Of a stretch of 64,000 bases of DNA, positions 1 to 8,498 are shown in pieces. This DNA is from Solitalea lacus (GTDB lineage Bacteria; Bacteroidota; Bacteroidia; Sphingobacteriales; Sphingobacteriaceae). The notes below the pieces were generated by a model that saw only the letters and a list, made by a program, of their open reading frames with translations, did not search any database and was not told the origin of the DNA. A program made the translations under genes and the position numbers. Location: NCBI RefSeq assembly GCF_022014595.1, contig NZ_CP091740.1, positions 496,001 through 560,000 of the forward strand. The letters run 5' to 3'. Every line of letters begins with the position of its first letter. Position 1 is the stretch's first letter.

Positions 1-599
1 GCTCTATTAATTACGATGGTCGGTTAACGCCATTTCATCCGCCGCACTCCACTTATATTGCTGCATTACATGATAACCCCGGAGGGGATGTCCAGTTTAT
101 AAATAATCTTTTTGTAAATGGAGGTAATGCCAGCCAATACAGTAAAGCGCTCCTTCCGGTAAGCTTTGATGGGAATGTGTATACTAAAGGTGCTGTAAGG
201 GCCATTAGCAATGATAAGCCAATGCGATTTGGCGAAATGGGAAAGGAAGCGCAAGAACAATTGAAAAAATATAAAGAACAGAATGCACAAGAACGCAACG
301 CTGTAGTTAAAGAGGATTTTGATGCCATGACTCGTTTATTGACTCAAAAAGAGGGCATTTACCTGGAAATTAACCTCGATAAAGGTTGGCTGACCGAACA
401 GCCAAGAAAACTGGTGACAACACAATCGTTGCGTCCGGCTGTTGTTCCTAATTTACTATTTGAAAATACCGATAGATCAGCCTTAAAAATTGATACCGAT
501 TATTTTGGTAATATCCGCAACACGACCAATCCATCGCCGGGAGCGTTTGAGATTCAGATGAGTGGAAAACAGCTGATAAGAGTGTGGTCAGTAAAATAA
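1..599 (+). CDS. C-terminal part of a right-handed beta-helix protein, probably a carbohydrate-active enzyme (5' end outside window)
   Basis: The reading frame is open from base 3 of the window, so the gene begins upstream and about 198 residues are seen. The visible part has beta-helix wording (GDVQFINNLFVNGG) and ends with a beta-sandwich-like tail containing DYFGNIRNTTNPSPGAFE, a pattern I associate with C-termini of Bacteroidota parallel beta-helix glycoside hydrolases or lyases. No catalytic residues can be assigned, so the substrate is unknown. An ATG at 177 lies inside the domain and is unlikely to be the true start. A strong terminator-like hairpin follows at 634-670. The partial CDS is well supported; the enzyme class is an inference. 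Confidence 0.75.
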   Translation, partial: SINYDGRLTPFHPPHSTYIAALHDNPGGDVQFINNLFVNGGNASQYSKALLPVSFDGNVYTKGAVRAISNDKPMRFGEMGKEAQEQLKKYKEQNAQERNAVVKEDFDAMTRLLTQKEGIYLEINLDKGWLTEQPRKLVTTQSLRPAVVPNLLFENTDRSALKIDTDYFGNIRNTTNPSPGAFEIQMSGKQLIRVWSVK

Positions 600-633
600 T
601 TCAGAGATTTAGATGTTAAATTAATGAGGTCCG

Positions 634-670
634 AAAAAGAGCCCTTAGAGATTTTTCTGAGGGCTCTTTT
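634..670 (+). terminator. Rho-independent terminator after the beta-helix gene
   Basis: AAAAGAGCCCT at 635-645 pairs with AGGGCTCTTTT at 660-670 across a 14-base loop. The right arm ends in a T run, and the hairpin sits 35 bases after the stop codon. Confidence 0.8.
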
Positions 671-782
671 GATAGTCTATTAAAAAGTCGCTGATTTACC
701 TGCCCACTAATCACCATAGTTGCTTTCTTGAAAAATTTTATTTACTATAGATTAAACTGTTATAGTAGGAACTCTTAATTAA

Positions 783-1997
783 ATGGAGAATAGCAAATTA
801 GTGCCATGGGCCAAGTTGAGTTTACTCAGCATTGTAATTGTTGCACTTTACGGCATGATTATGCGATATAAAATCGCTTTTGATTTTCCGTATTTGAACC
901 AGAAAAATTTACTTATTGCTCATTTTCATTTTGCAATAATTGGCTGGGTTAGTCATTTGTTGTATAGCAACCTGCTTTTAGGGATCCAGCCCTATTTGCC
1001 TTCAAAGAATGTGAAAAAATACAATAGGCTTATTGTGGCCAACCTGCTTAGTGCATTTGGGATGTTGGGGGCATTTACTATTAAGGGATACGGGCCAGTG
1101 TCCTTTACATTTTATACCTTTTCCGTTGTAATTGCTTTAGTATTTACCGTGTTCTATATAAAAGAAGTGGGGAATTTTCCCATTGCCTACAAAAAATCAA
1201 GGCCATGGGCCGTTACAGGCTTGTTGCTTAATGTGGTCTCTTCTGTGGGGCCACTAACTTTAGTTTACATGATGGTGACAAAACACATCCATCAGGAGCT
1301 CTACCTTGCATCGGTTTATTATTATCTGCATTTTCAATATAGTGGATGGTTCTTTTTTGGAACGATGGCCATTGTTTTGAGTAATTTACCAGTTGAAAAT
1401 TTACCAATTAAAAAATATTTTCAACTGTTTGCCTTCACTGTTTTTCCTACCTACTTTTTGTCGACCCTTTGGGCAAAAATACCACTATGGCTTTACGTGG
1501 TTACCGTAATAGCCACTTTACTTCAATTGGCTGCATGGATTTCGTTGCTTGTTAAACTAATGCCAATTTTTAGCCAAATGAAACAAAAGTTGCAGTATAG
1601 ATGGCTTAATGTGTTTTTCTATGTGGCAGCATTGGCTCTCACCATCAAGTTTATACTGCAAACGATTTCCATTATACCACAGCTTAGTCAATTGGTGTTT
1701 GGTTTCCGTCCTATTGTGATTGCTTACCTCCATCTTGTTTTCCTGGGAGTTTATAGTCTCTTTTTTGTCGGCTATTTATTTGCTAAAGGATTTATTTATC
1801 CTTCCAAAATAGCCATGATAACAGCTTTTGCTTTTCTAACAGGTGTATTTCTCAATGAGCTTTTGCTCGCCATTCAGGGATTTGCAGCCTTTGCCTATAT
1901 TCCCATACCTTTTGTGAATGAAATGCTGTTTGGGATTGCTGTTTTACTTTGGGGCAGTGCATTAGGATTGCTCTTATCCCAATTTAAAGAACAATGA
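783..1997 (+). CDS. Polytopic membrane protein with heme-copper-oxidase-like histidine motifs
   Basis: The 404-residue protein is almost entirely hydrophobic, with roughly 10-12 predicted membrane helices. Three helices carry histidines next to glycines: AHFHFAIIGWVSH near residues 46-58, YLHFQYSGWFFFG near 180-192, and AYLHLVFLGVYSLF near 312-325. HxH..GW helices recall subunit I of heme-copper oxidases and NO reductases, but the protein is shorter than CcoN or NorB and the full ligand set is not evident. It is convergent with nosY, with a 6-base gap, so a role in N2O or NO respiration is suggested by position only. It could instead be a heme-binding membrane protein of another kind. The ATG follows an AT-rich leader with no clear promoter. 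Confidence 0.75.
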   Translation: MENSKLVPWAKLSLLSIVIVALYGMIMRYKIAFDFPYLNQKNLLIAHFHFAIIGWVSHLLYSNLLLGIQPYLPSKNVKKYNRLIVANLLSAFGMLGAFTIKGYGPVSFTFYTFSVVIALVFTVFYIKEVGNFPIAYKKSRPWAVTGLLLNVVSSVGPLTLVYMMVTKHIHQELYLASVYYYLHFQYSGWFFFGTMAIVLSNLPVENLPIKKYFQLFAFTVFPTYFLSTLWAKIPLWLYVVTVIATLLQLAAWISLLVKLMPIFSQMKQKLQYRWLNVFFYVAALALTIKFILQTISIIPQLSQLVFGFRPIVIAYLHLVFLGVYSLFFVGYLFAKGFIYPSKIAMITAFAFLTGVFLNELLLAIQGFAAFAYIPIPFVNEMLFGIAVLLWGSALGLLLSQFKEQ

Positions 1998-2003
1998 TAC
2001 TGC

Positions 2004-2771
2004 TTACAAGTCCTTCTTTTTGAATTTAATCAAAGAAATCTTAAACGGAACCACTATCCATAAAACAAGTAGTAAAAACGATAAGGAAAGCCCCAAATCG
2101 GTGCCAAAAAAGTTTTTAAATACCGCTCCGGTATAACCCATCATTGCCGATACATCAAGCTGGAGTAAGATAAGTATTCGACAAATATCTATAGGACTAA
2201 GACTGCTGAGCAGCACCACTAATTTTTCTACAGGATAATCAGAAAGTTGAAATAAAAGGAACAGTATCAGTCCATCAAAAAGAAGGGCAAAATACAGCCA
2301 AAGCAATATAGAAATTCCAATTCCTTTTGCCTTGTCCCGGGTGAGCATACTGGTCAAGAATGCTATGGCTACGAAAATGATGGTCAATAATGAGCCGGCA
2401 ATGGTCATCATCAGTGCGGCGGAAAAATCAGCGAACAATAAAATGGGAATGCCTGCCCCTAACAAAAATGCCAAAACAAGGCTTAACGACAAGCCTGTAA
2501 ATAACGCTTTCCAAATCATACTGCGTTTTACTGGATGACTAATCAGCAGTTCAATGAACTCGTTACTGTTATATATGTAGATTGTAGAAAACAGGACGGA
2601 CACTAATGGAACGGTGAGCAGGATAATAGAAAGTTCGGTCAGCACTCCCTTAGAAGGATTATCCTCTAAACTGAAGGCACTCAGTGAAATTAAAATCAAT
2701 AGAAATGTATAAGCGATTATAATTTTATTTTTTAAAATATCCAGTGCTACGTATTTCAAAATCTTAATCAT
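2004..2771 (-). CDS. nosY: NosY, ABC-2 type permease of the nitrous oxide reductase assembly system
   Basis: This 255-residue protein has about six hydrophobic segments and no soluble domain, as expected for the NosY permease that pairs with the NosF ATPase. NosDFY is required for maturation of the copper sulfide (CuZ) centre of NosZ in the periplasm. The start codon overlaps the nosF stop by one base (TAATG at 2769-2773), which suggests translational coupling. It is the last gene of the nos unit. Assignment rests on membrane topology and on position directly after nosD and nosF. Confidence 0.9.
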   Translation of the reverse strand: MIKILKYVALDILKNKIIIAYTFLLILISLSAFSLEDNPSKGVLTELSIILLTVPLVSVLFSTIYIYNSNEFIELLISHPVKRSMIWKALFTGLSLSLVLAFLLGAGIPILLFADFSAALMMTIAGSLLTIIFVAIAFLTSMLTRDKAKGIGISILLWLYFALLFDGLILFLLFQLSDYPVEKLVVLLSSLSPIDICRILILLQLDVSAMMGYTGAVFKNFFGTDLGLSLSFLLLVLWIVVPFKISLIKFKKKDL

Positions 2772-3478
2772 TAGTTCTCGGTTTTTAAAAGCTGAAGGAT
2801 AGCACTAGCAATAGTTCTCTTTCCGGTTCCACTTTTTAGTTCCTCTACATTCTTATGAAGTACCAAATTGCCATCTTGCATAAAAATGATCTGACTTACA
2901 ATACCTTCCAATTCACTAAGTAAATGTGAGGTAATAAGAATAAGGCGGCCTTTGTTTTTTTCGGCAATAATTTTTTCCTTAAGTATTTCAGATGCAATTG
3001 GGTCAAGTCCCGCCGTTGGCTCATCGAGAATGAGCACCTGGGGATGGAATAAAAATGCTAACGTAGCACTTACTTTCTGCGTGGTGCCACTACTGAGTGT
3101 TCGCATTTTTTTGCCGACCATTGAGCCTATTTCAAATTTTTCATACAATTCATTATCTAAGGGCTTATTATAGCTCCTGATTCCTTTTATCATATCCAAT
3201 ACATGACCTATGCTCATGTTTTCTGGGTAACGGCCTATTTGTGGCATATATCCAATGTTTCTGCGGTATTCGTTGTCGTTTTTGATATTTTTACCGGCAA
3301 AATTTATACTGCCTTCATCAGGTATTACCATACCCAGAATGGTCTTGATAAGTGTAGTTTTACCGCAGCCATTAGGACCTACAAGAGCAATGCATTCACC
3401 CTGGTTCAATTTTAGATTAATTCCGTTCAAGGCATGTAGTTTTCCAAAGTGTTTTGATACATTAACTACTTCAATCAT
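2771..3478 (-). CDS. nosF: NosF, ABC transporter ATPase for NosZ maturation
   Basis: The 235-residue ATPase has a Walker A motif GPNGCGKTT near residues 34-42, a signature-like LSSGTTQKV, and a Walker B with D-loop, VLILDEPTAGLDP. Length and motifs match NosF-type nucleotide-binding domains. It energises the NosY permease and acts with periplasmic NosD to supply the CuZ centre of NosZ. Its ATG overlaps the nosD stop by four bases (ATGA at 3475-3478), and its own stop overlaps the nosY start. The signature is LSSGT rather than the canonical LSGGQ, a variation common in NosF proteins. Confidence 0.93.
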   Translation of the reverse strand: MIEVVNVSKHFGKLHALNGINLKLNQGECIALVGPNGCGKTTLIKTILGMVIPDEGSINFAGKNIKNDNEYRRNIGYMPQIGRYPENMSIGHVLDMIKGIRSYNKPLDNELYEKFEIGSMVGKKMRTLSSGTTQKVSATLAFLFHPQVLILDEPTAGLDPIASEILKEKIIAEKNKGRLILITSHLLSELEGIVSQIIFMQDGNLVLHKNVEELKSGTGKRTIASAILQLLKTEN

Positions 3479-4800
3479 AATAATAATGGTTTCATCAAAG
3501 GCTTGTTATCTACAAAATTTTCAGGAGTGAGGCTAGGTAATAGTTTTTCTGACTTGTCAAGCAGGTTTATCATAAAGCTTCGGAAAAGTAGCATAGCGGG
3601 TGGATCTCTTTCAATAATAACCGAATAAATGCTGAGTGGATGATATGGCACATCTCCAATTTTATCTTTATCCAGATCGTAGCCTTCGTATTTATCCCAA
3701 TAGTTTTCATTGAAATGATTGAGGGTAAGGCTGCCGTTGGTGCTTACATCAAATGTGTTGGCCAGGAAGTTATTGTGTGAAATGGTGTTTTCCATGCAAT
3801 TGGCCTGAAGCCTCATTCCCCAGCCATTGGCTTTGAGTACATTTTTTTCGACTAAAATCCTGTTGGTCCCATCAAAAAATACGCCTGTGGTGTTTCTTAT
3901 GAATGTGTTTCCTGAAAGATGACAATCTGAGATTTCTTTAAGCAATAATCCATAAGCCGCATCCCCCCAGTTTTCTTCAAAGGTATTATTGGCCATCACT
4001 ACATGATTGGTGAACATTACGGCAACACCTGCACCGTTATTTTTAAAATAATTGGTAAAGTAGGCATCATTGTGCGAAAACATAAAATGCAACCCATAAC
4101 GTAGATTGTTCTTGGCAGTATTCCTCCATATTACAGAATGAGTTACAAACTCGAAATATATTCCATCTCTGTGCCCCGAAATTTTATTTCCAATAATCTG
4201 CAGGTTACTACTTTTCCAACAATGGATGCCATTGCCTGATAGCTGCTGAGAGGTTTGAGACGCACGAATCAAATTGTTTTTCACGACGCAACCTTGTCCA
4301 TACTGGATATAAATGCCAAAAAAATTATCATGAAGCTCATTGTTTTCAATTCTAACATTGTCCGAATTATAAACTTTAACACCACAAGGATCGTTAAGTG
4401 TTCCCTCTCCTGAATTTTGTATACGGAAACCATTTATAATTACACCGCTGCTCTTAATTGAAAGTACTTCGTATTTTTTTTCACCATCCAGTACCGGCAT
4501 TGACATGCCCAACATGCATATGGATTTATCAATTATTATATTGCCTTCATTGTAAATGCCTTTGGTTACAATTATTGTATCACCATTCTTGCAAAGAGCC
4601 AAGGCACTTTTTATAGTAGAAAACTGCTTGCCGCCACCGACATACAGAGTTTTTGCAAATGCCTTGCTTTGCACCAAAAGCATTAAGGCTATTAGTACGG
4701 TTAAAAGGGATCGTTTACAGATATGGGTATTCAAGCTAATGAGGTTCTTGTAATAACTTGATTTATTGCTTCTTATTGAATTTTTGCCAACTTTCAACAT
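3475..4800 (-). CDS. nosD: NosD, periplasmic beta-helix maturation protein for NosZ
   Basis: This protein carries a long series of right-handed beta-helix (CASH/NosD-type) repeats rich in Asn, such as NSDNVRIENNELHDN, GIHCWKSSNLQIIGNKIS and FTNHVVMANNTFEEN. It is the periplasmic partner of NosFY in building the CuZ site. The frame is open further upstream, but that part overlaps nosL out of frame and is not NosD-like. I prefer the ATG at 4800, which gives 441 residues with a long N-region and a hydrophobic export signal (LLTVLIALMLLVQSKAFA). A TTG at 4734 is an alternative that would leave a conventional short signal peptide and a 28-base gap after nosL. Confidence 0.92.
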   Translation of the reverse strand: MLKVGKNSIRSNKSSYYKNLISLNTHICKRSLLTVLIALMLLVQSKAFAKTLYVGGGKQFSTIKSALALCKNGDTIIVTKGIYNEGNIIIDKSICMLGMSMPVLDGEKKYEVLSIKSSGVIINGFRIQNSGEGTLNDPCGVKVYNSDNVRIENNELHDNFFGIYIQYGQGCVVKNNLIRASQTSQQLSGNGIHCWKSSNLQIIGNKISGHRDGIYFEFVTHSVIWRNTAKNNLRYGLHFMFSHNDAYFTNYFKNNGAGVAVMFTNHVVMANNTFEENWGDAAYGLLLKEISDCHLSGNTFIRNTTGVFFDGTNRILVEKNVLKANGWGMRLQANCMENTISHNNFLANTFDVSTNGSLTLNHFNENYWDKYEGYDLDKDKIGDVPYHPLSIYSVIIERDPPAMLLFRSFMINLLDKSEKLLPSLTPENFVDNKPLMKPLLL

Positions 4801-5776
4801 GCACACCAAGCTTATTGGCATATGCTTCAGCCTCGTTTTTAGCAGAAAAAGCCACTGTATTGCCACCCATAGGACTTTTGGCATCTGCATGGTGAACAAA
4901 CCATGCCTTGGAGGCATCTATTAATACATTGTTCTTTGAATAGTCCATAACATAATAGCTTTTGACTTTTCCTTCTTTATGCTCATTACTGTATTTCAAC
5001 ATACAGTCTATATCGTCAAATTTGTAGGCTCTCCCCTTACGGGTTATCATCTCAGAACCAAACCGGCCATCCGAAATGGTCATTCTGCAAAAATCGCAAG
5101 CATCTTTGTTCAGGTTGATTGCCTGCGGGCCATCAGCCTCACAGGATGATAATATAATAATACCAGAAATAAAAGCAAAGGAAGCGCTTGAGTTTTTGTC
5201 TGATTTGAACAGCTTTTTTTCCAATAGAACAGCTATTAAAACAAGTAGGCCTGCAGCTGCTAAACTCCATCCGCCGATATCAGGCATTGAGTAAGCAGCG
5301 AAATTCAATAATTGCTTATATCCAATCAGTGGTGGTTGGTATGCCATGCCAGGAACAATGATTGCTGCATTAGGGTCGAGATTGTGGCCGTAATTATATT
5401 CCCATTTCCAGAAATCTATCATTGCTAAGATACCGAATAAGAGGAATGCCCCGAAAGAAATGTAGAGGCATTTTTTTGTGCCATTTAGTGCAGCAAATAA
5501 AAAGAGTAAAACATATGTGCCAATAATGTATGGCAACACCGTAAATTCGATAAAATCTTCGGTGTGAAGCGTTTTCATTCCTATGTAATGATTTAGCCCA
5601 TTTATGATATTTACATCTCCAGCGATCTTGTTGGCCCAAATCTCCAAACTCAAACCTTCAGGATACTGAGGTGCTTGGAGGTCTATTTGCCAAATAGGCA
5701 CGAAAATGGAAATTGCTAGCAACACTGCTGAAATTATTAGCAGTAATTTGGACACTATTGAAATTTTGTTGGTCAT
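4763..5776 (-). CDS. nosL: NosL copper chaperone fused to an N-terminal multi-span membrane domain
   Basis: One 337-residue frame joins two parts. Residues 1-190 hold about four membrane segments (near 8-30, 78-97, 103-123 and 168-187) and a conserved-looking loop (YNYGHNLDPNAAIIVPG). Residues 200-337 are NosL: a hydrophobic stretch ending in a lipobox (LSSC, Cys212), then CDFCRM (Cys227, Cys230, Met232), and SPMGG near the end. NosL is a copper-binding lipoprotein that delivers Cu(I) for NosZ maturation. I see no in-frame ATG near the NosL part that would let it be made alone. The lipobox embedded inside the fusion is odd. It lies downstream of nosZ beyond a terminator-like hairpin and upstream of nosD. 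Confidence 0.92.
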   Translation of the reverse strand: MTNKISIVSKLLLIISAVLLAISIFVPIWQIDLQAPQYPEGLSLEIWANKIAGDVNIINGLNHYIGMKTLHTEDFIEFTVLPYIIGTYVLLFLFAALNGTKKCLYISFGAFLLFGILAMIDFWKWEYNYGHNLDPNAAIIVPGMAYQPPLIGYKQLLNFAAYSMPDIGGWSLAAAGLLVLIAVLLEKKLFKSDKNSSASFAFISGIIILSSCEADGPQAINLNKDACDFCRMTISDGRFGSEMITRKGRAYKFDDIDCMLKYSNEHKEGKVKSYYVMDYSKNNVLIDASKAWFVHHADAKSPMGGNTVAFSAKNEAEAYANKLGVHVESWQKFNKKQ

Positions 5777-5841
5777 TTAAGAAATGTTTGGGAACACAGT
5801 ATAATTCGCGCATTTAATTTTGGAACAAATCTCTGTATAAT

Positions 5842-5880
5842 AAAAGGGCAATCTGTATATAATACATGTGTTGCCCTTTT
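5842..5880 (-). terminator. Terminator-like hairpin between nosZ and nosL
   Basis: AAAAGGGCAA at 5842-5851 pairs with TTGCCCTTTT at 5871-5880, with a small inner TGTA/TACA helix. Read on the minus strand it follows the nosZ stop by 29 bases and ends in a T-rich tract. It probably terminates a fraction of the transcripts, leaving nosL-D-F-Y to read-through or a separate weak promoter. Confidence 0.7.
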
Positions 5881-5909
5881 ATGTTTAAAAACTAATGCTA
5901 AACATAACT

Positions 5910-7880
5910 TTATTTAGCAGCCGTTTTTTTAGATGAGTTAAAGGTTATTGGAAGAGTACTTCCTTTGGGTGATACTCGTACATATCCTGACATTTCCTGG
6001 TGTAAAGCAGAACAGAAGTCTGTGCAATACATAGGGAAGATACCGACACGGTCAGGTATCCATTTTAAAGTAAGTGTTTCGCCAGGCATAATGAGCAACT
6101 CTGCATTGTTAGCTCCCTTAATTCCAAAGCCGTGAGGGACATCCCAGTCCTGTTCCAAATTGGTAACATGAAAGAAAACTTCATCGCCAACCTTCACGCC
6201 TTCTATATTATCCGGTACAAAATGAGATCGAATGGATGTCATATATACATGGACTGCATTGCCCTCGCGAACCACCTTGGCATCTTCTTCACCATTTGTC
6301 TTATATTGATGCTTATTTGAGTTAATGTCAAATATCTTTGCTTGTTTGTCTTTTATCAAGGCTGCCGGTATGGCTTGGGCGTAGTGAGGTTCTCCAATAG
6401 TGGGGAAATCCAACAGCAGTTTCATTTTATCGCCGCTAATGTCATAAAGTTGAGCGCTTTGGGCTAACTCTGGTCCAGTGGGCAGGTATCGGTCTTTAGT
6501 GATTTTGTTGTAAGCCACTAAATATTTACCAAAAGGCTTTTTGGTATTACCACCTGGAATCATTAAGTGCCCAACAGAGTAATAGGTCGGTGCCCTATCC
6601 AATACCTTGAGATCTTTGATATTCCATTTCACTACTTCTGAAGAAACAAACATTGAGGTATAGGCATTTCCTTTTCCATCAAACTCTGTATGTAAAGGGC
6701 CTAATCCCGGCTTTTGTACTTCGCCATATAATGCAGCCTCATATTTTATTACCGGAATGCCGCCGAATTTCTCTGTTTCAAATTTTTTCTCGGCAATGGC
6801 TTTCTGCAATTTATCAAAACTAAATACAGGAATAAGTGCTGCCAGCTTTCCACTACCTATAATGTACTCTCCTGTAGGATCAACATCGCAACCATGTGGA
6901 GATTTGGGGCATGGAATCAGGTAAGCAATCCCTTCAGTATTTGCAAGATCCAAAACTGTTACTTCTGTTTCCATTTCAGACTTTGCGGTATGTGTGGTTT
7001 CGTCATATTTGTTGTGAGAATATTTCACTGCCTGTTTAGTCCCTTTGCCTTCTTTGATATATTCTTCCGCTTTCTTCCAGTTTATGGCCAGAATGAAATC
7101 TTTATCTTTTTGGGAAGCATTTACTTCCAGCAAGGTATTTGCCAGCTCAGTATTGTAGCAGCTAAAAAAGAACCATCCATGCGATTTTCCTTTTCCTGCA
7201 CGGGCAAGGTCGAAATTCACGCCTGGTGCTTTCAATTGAAAAGCGACCTTCATTTCGCCGGTTTCCTTATCTACACTTACAAAGCTGATATGCCCCTTAA
7301 AATTTTCTTTATATGTACTAATAGGCACATCGGGATTAGCATCAGACGGAACACTGAATCTTGTACTGGCAACTATATATTCAGAGTTTTCGGTGCCGAA
7401 AGGCGAACTGTGGTTGCCGCCACTATTGGGAAGTTCCAGGATTTCTGCAGTGCGAAATGTTTTAAGGTCTATTCTCGCTAGCCTTGGAGTATTATTCCCA
7501 TTTACAAACACCCATTTGCCATCTGCTTCGCCGTTGGTTTGTGACATTTCCACGTGGTGAAGGTCGTCCCAAGGTACAATGCCATGTGATGTATTGAGCA
7601 TTGGTTTTGTTTCTTCATTAAATCCCCAGCCTTTTTCAGGGTCAGAGGAGAATACAGGAATTACACGCAGTAGGCGTCCACTAGGTATGCCATAAACGCT
7701 CAATTGACCACTAAAGCCACCTGATACGAAGTTGTAAAATTCATCATATTGGCCCGGTGGTACGTAGACTTTTGTGGCAGCATCTCCACTTATGACGCTA
7801 GTAGTTCCTTTGGGCTTGCAAGATGTTATCGACATTGCCACAACGAACAATAGTCCGACAATTAATTTATTACTTATCAT
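5910..7880 (-). CDS. nosZ: NosZ, nitrous oxide reductase (clade II, Sec/lipoprotein type)
   Basis: The enzyme reduces N2O to N2 in the periplasm. Near the C-terminus the CuA ligands are visible: His583 (VPHGFG), then Cys619, Cys623, His627 and Met630 in YCTDFCSALHQEM. CuZ-type histidines lie in the beta-propeller part: DDLHHVEMS, SHGWFFF, SPHGCDVDP, PLHTEFD, SVGHLM and EPHYAQ. The N-terminus is a Sec-type signal without twin arginines and has a lipobox ITSC with Cys21, so the protein is probably lipid-anchored. Absence of a Tat motif and the partner genes place it in clade II. The length of 656 residues is normal. The gene follows the cytochrome gene by 20 bases. Confidence 0.97.
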   Translation of the reverse strand: MISNKLIVGLLFVVAMSITSCKPKGTTSVISGDAATKVYVPPGQYDEFYNFVSGGFSGQLSVYGIPSGRLLRVIPVFSSDPEKGWGFNEETKPMLNTSHGIVPWDDLHHVEMSQTNGEADGKWVFVNGNNTPRLARIDLKTFRTAEILELPNSGGNHSSPFGTENSEYIVASTRFSVPSDANPDVPISTYKENFKGHISFVSVDKETGEMKVAFQLKAPGVNFDLARAGKGKSHGWFFFSCYNTELANTLLEVNASQKDKDFILAINWKKAEEYIKEGKGTKQAVKYSHNKYDETTHTAKSEMETEVTVLDLANTEGIAYLIPCPKSPHGCDVDPTGEYIIGSGKLAALIPVFSFDKLQKAIAEKKFETEKFGGIPVIKYEAALYGEVQKPGLGPLHTEFDGKGNAYTSMFVSSEVVKWNIKDLKVLDRAPTYYSVGHLMIPGGNTKKPFGKYLVAYNKITKDRYLPTGPELAQSAQLYDISGDKMKLLLDFPTIGEPHYAQAIPAALIKDKQAKIFDINSNKHQYKTNGEEDAKVVREGNAVHVYMTSIRSHFVPDNIEGVKVGDEVFFHVTNLEQDWDVPHGFGIKGANNAELLIMPGETLTLKWIPDRVGIFPMYCTDFCSALHQEMSGYVRVSPKGSTLPITFNSSKKTAAK

Positions 7881-7900
7881 TGCAGTTTATTTGAGATTTT

Positions 7901-8431
7901 TTATTTTACTTCGTCATTCTGACGCATATACTCCAAAATATTTCTTGCTTCCTCATCATTAAGATTTTGATTTGGCATACGCACCAAACATATCTCCAGT
8001 TGAGCCTGTAATTCAGGATCCTTTGAAATCATTGGATCAGGATTGGTAATAAAATTCATAATCCAATGTGGTGTTTTTCTGTGGGTAACACCCTTCCATC
8101 CGGGGCCAACCAGTTTTTCATCCGTTTGTTTATGACATGAGTTGCATTTGGTTGCGGCAATCGCTTTGCCTTTATCAGCCATCGCTGCATCTAAAGCTCC
8201 CAGTTTTACATTGGATTCGTTGAATTTTCCTTCACCACGTTTAGGGTCATAAGTTGAAGGGTCAGCTTTTGACTCGGGTTTGGCTTCAGGTTGTTCAGAT
8301 GGAGTTTGTGTTGTTTCTGGTTGTTCTGTTTCATTTGTAGATTTTTCTGAGGTAGATCCGCCTCCACCACAAGAGCCGATGATAAGAATTGTTGCCATCA
8401 GGCTTAGGGTTGTAATGATAGATTTTTTCAT
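7901..8431 (-). CDS. Lipoprotein monoheme cytochrome c, likely electron donor to NosZ
   Basis: The 176-residue protein has an export signal ending in IIGSC (lipid Cys21), a Ser/Thr/Glu/Pro-rich linker from about 22 to 60, and a class I cytochrome c domain. The heme motif CNSCH is at residues 96-100 and the likely axial methionine is Met152 in RMPNQNL. The long charged linker would let the heme domain reach out from the membrane. It is the first gene of the nos unit, 20 bases before nosZ, which points to electron delivery to the CuA site. Genes for such cytochromes are common in clade II nos clusters. An FNR/CRP-like palindrome lies 54-67 bases upstream. Confidence 0.93.
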   Translation of the reverse strand: MKKSIITTLSLMATILIIGSCGGGGSTSEKSTNETEQPETTQTPSEQPEAKPESKADPSTYDPKRGEGKFNESNVKLGALDAAMADKGKAIAATKCNSCHKQTDEKLVGPGWKGVTHRKTPHWIMNFITNPDPMISKDPELQAQLEICLVRMPNQNLNDEEARNILEYMRQNDEVK

Positions 8432-8484
8432 ATTATTAAGGTCATTTAGGTTGACTAGGGAAGTGTTTTTAGTTTGGAAGTCAT

Positions 8485-8498
8485 TTGATTGTCATCAT
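8485..8498 (-). promoter_or_regulatory. FNR/CRP-type operator upstream of the nos unit
   Basis: The sequence TTGATTGTCATCAT matches TTGAT-N4-ATCAA at nine of ten specified positions. Its centre is about 60 bases upstream of the cytochrome c start codon, compatible with a class II activator site at -41.5 and a leader near 19 bases. I could not find a convincing TAnnTTTG -7 element below it. Control by oxygen or NO through an FNR-family activator is inferred. Confidence 0.55.

Noticed and set aside
6894-7481. A 195-codon open frame opposite nosZ
   Set aside because: It lies entirely inside the nosZ coding region on the other strand, has an erratic composition with many Phe/Cys, and no start context or conservation cue. 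It is a shadow of a well-conserved gene.
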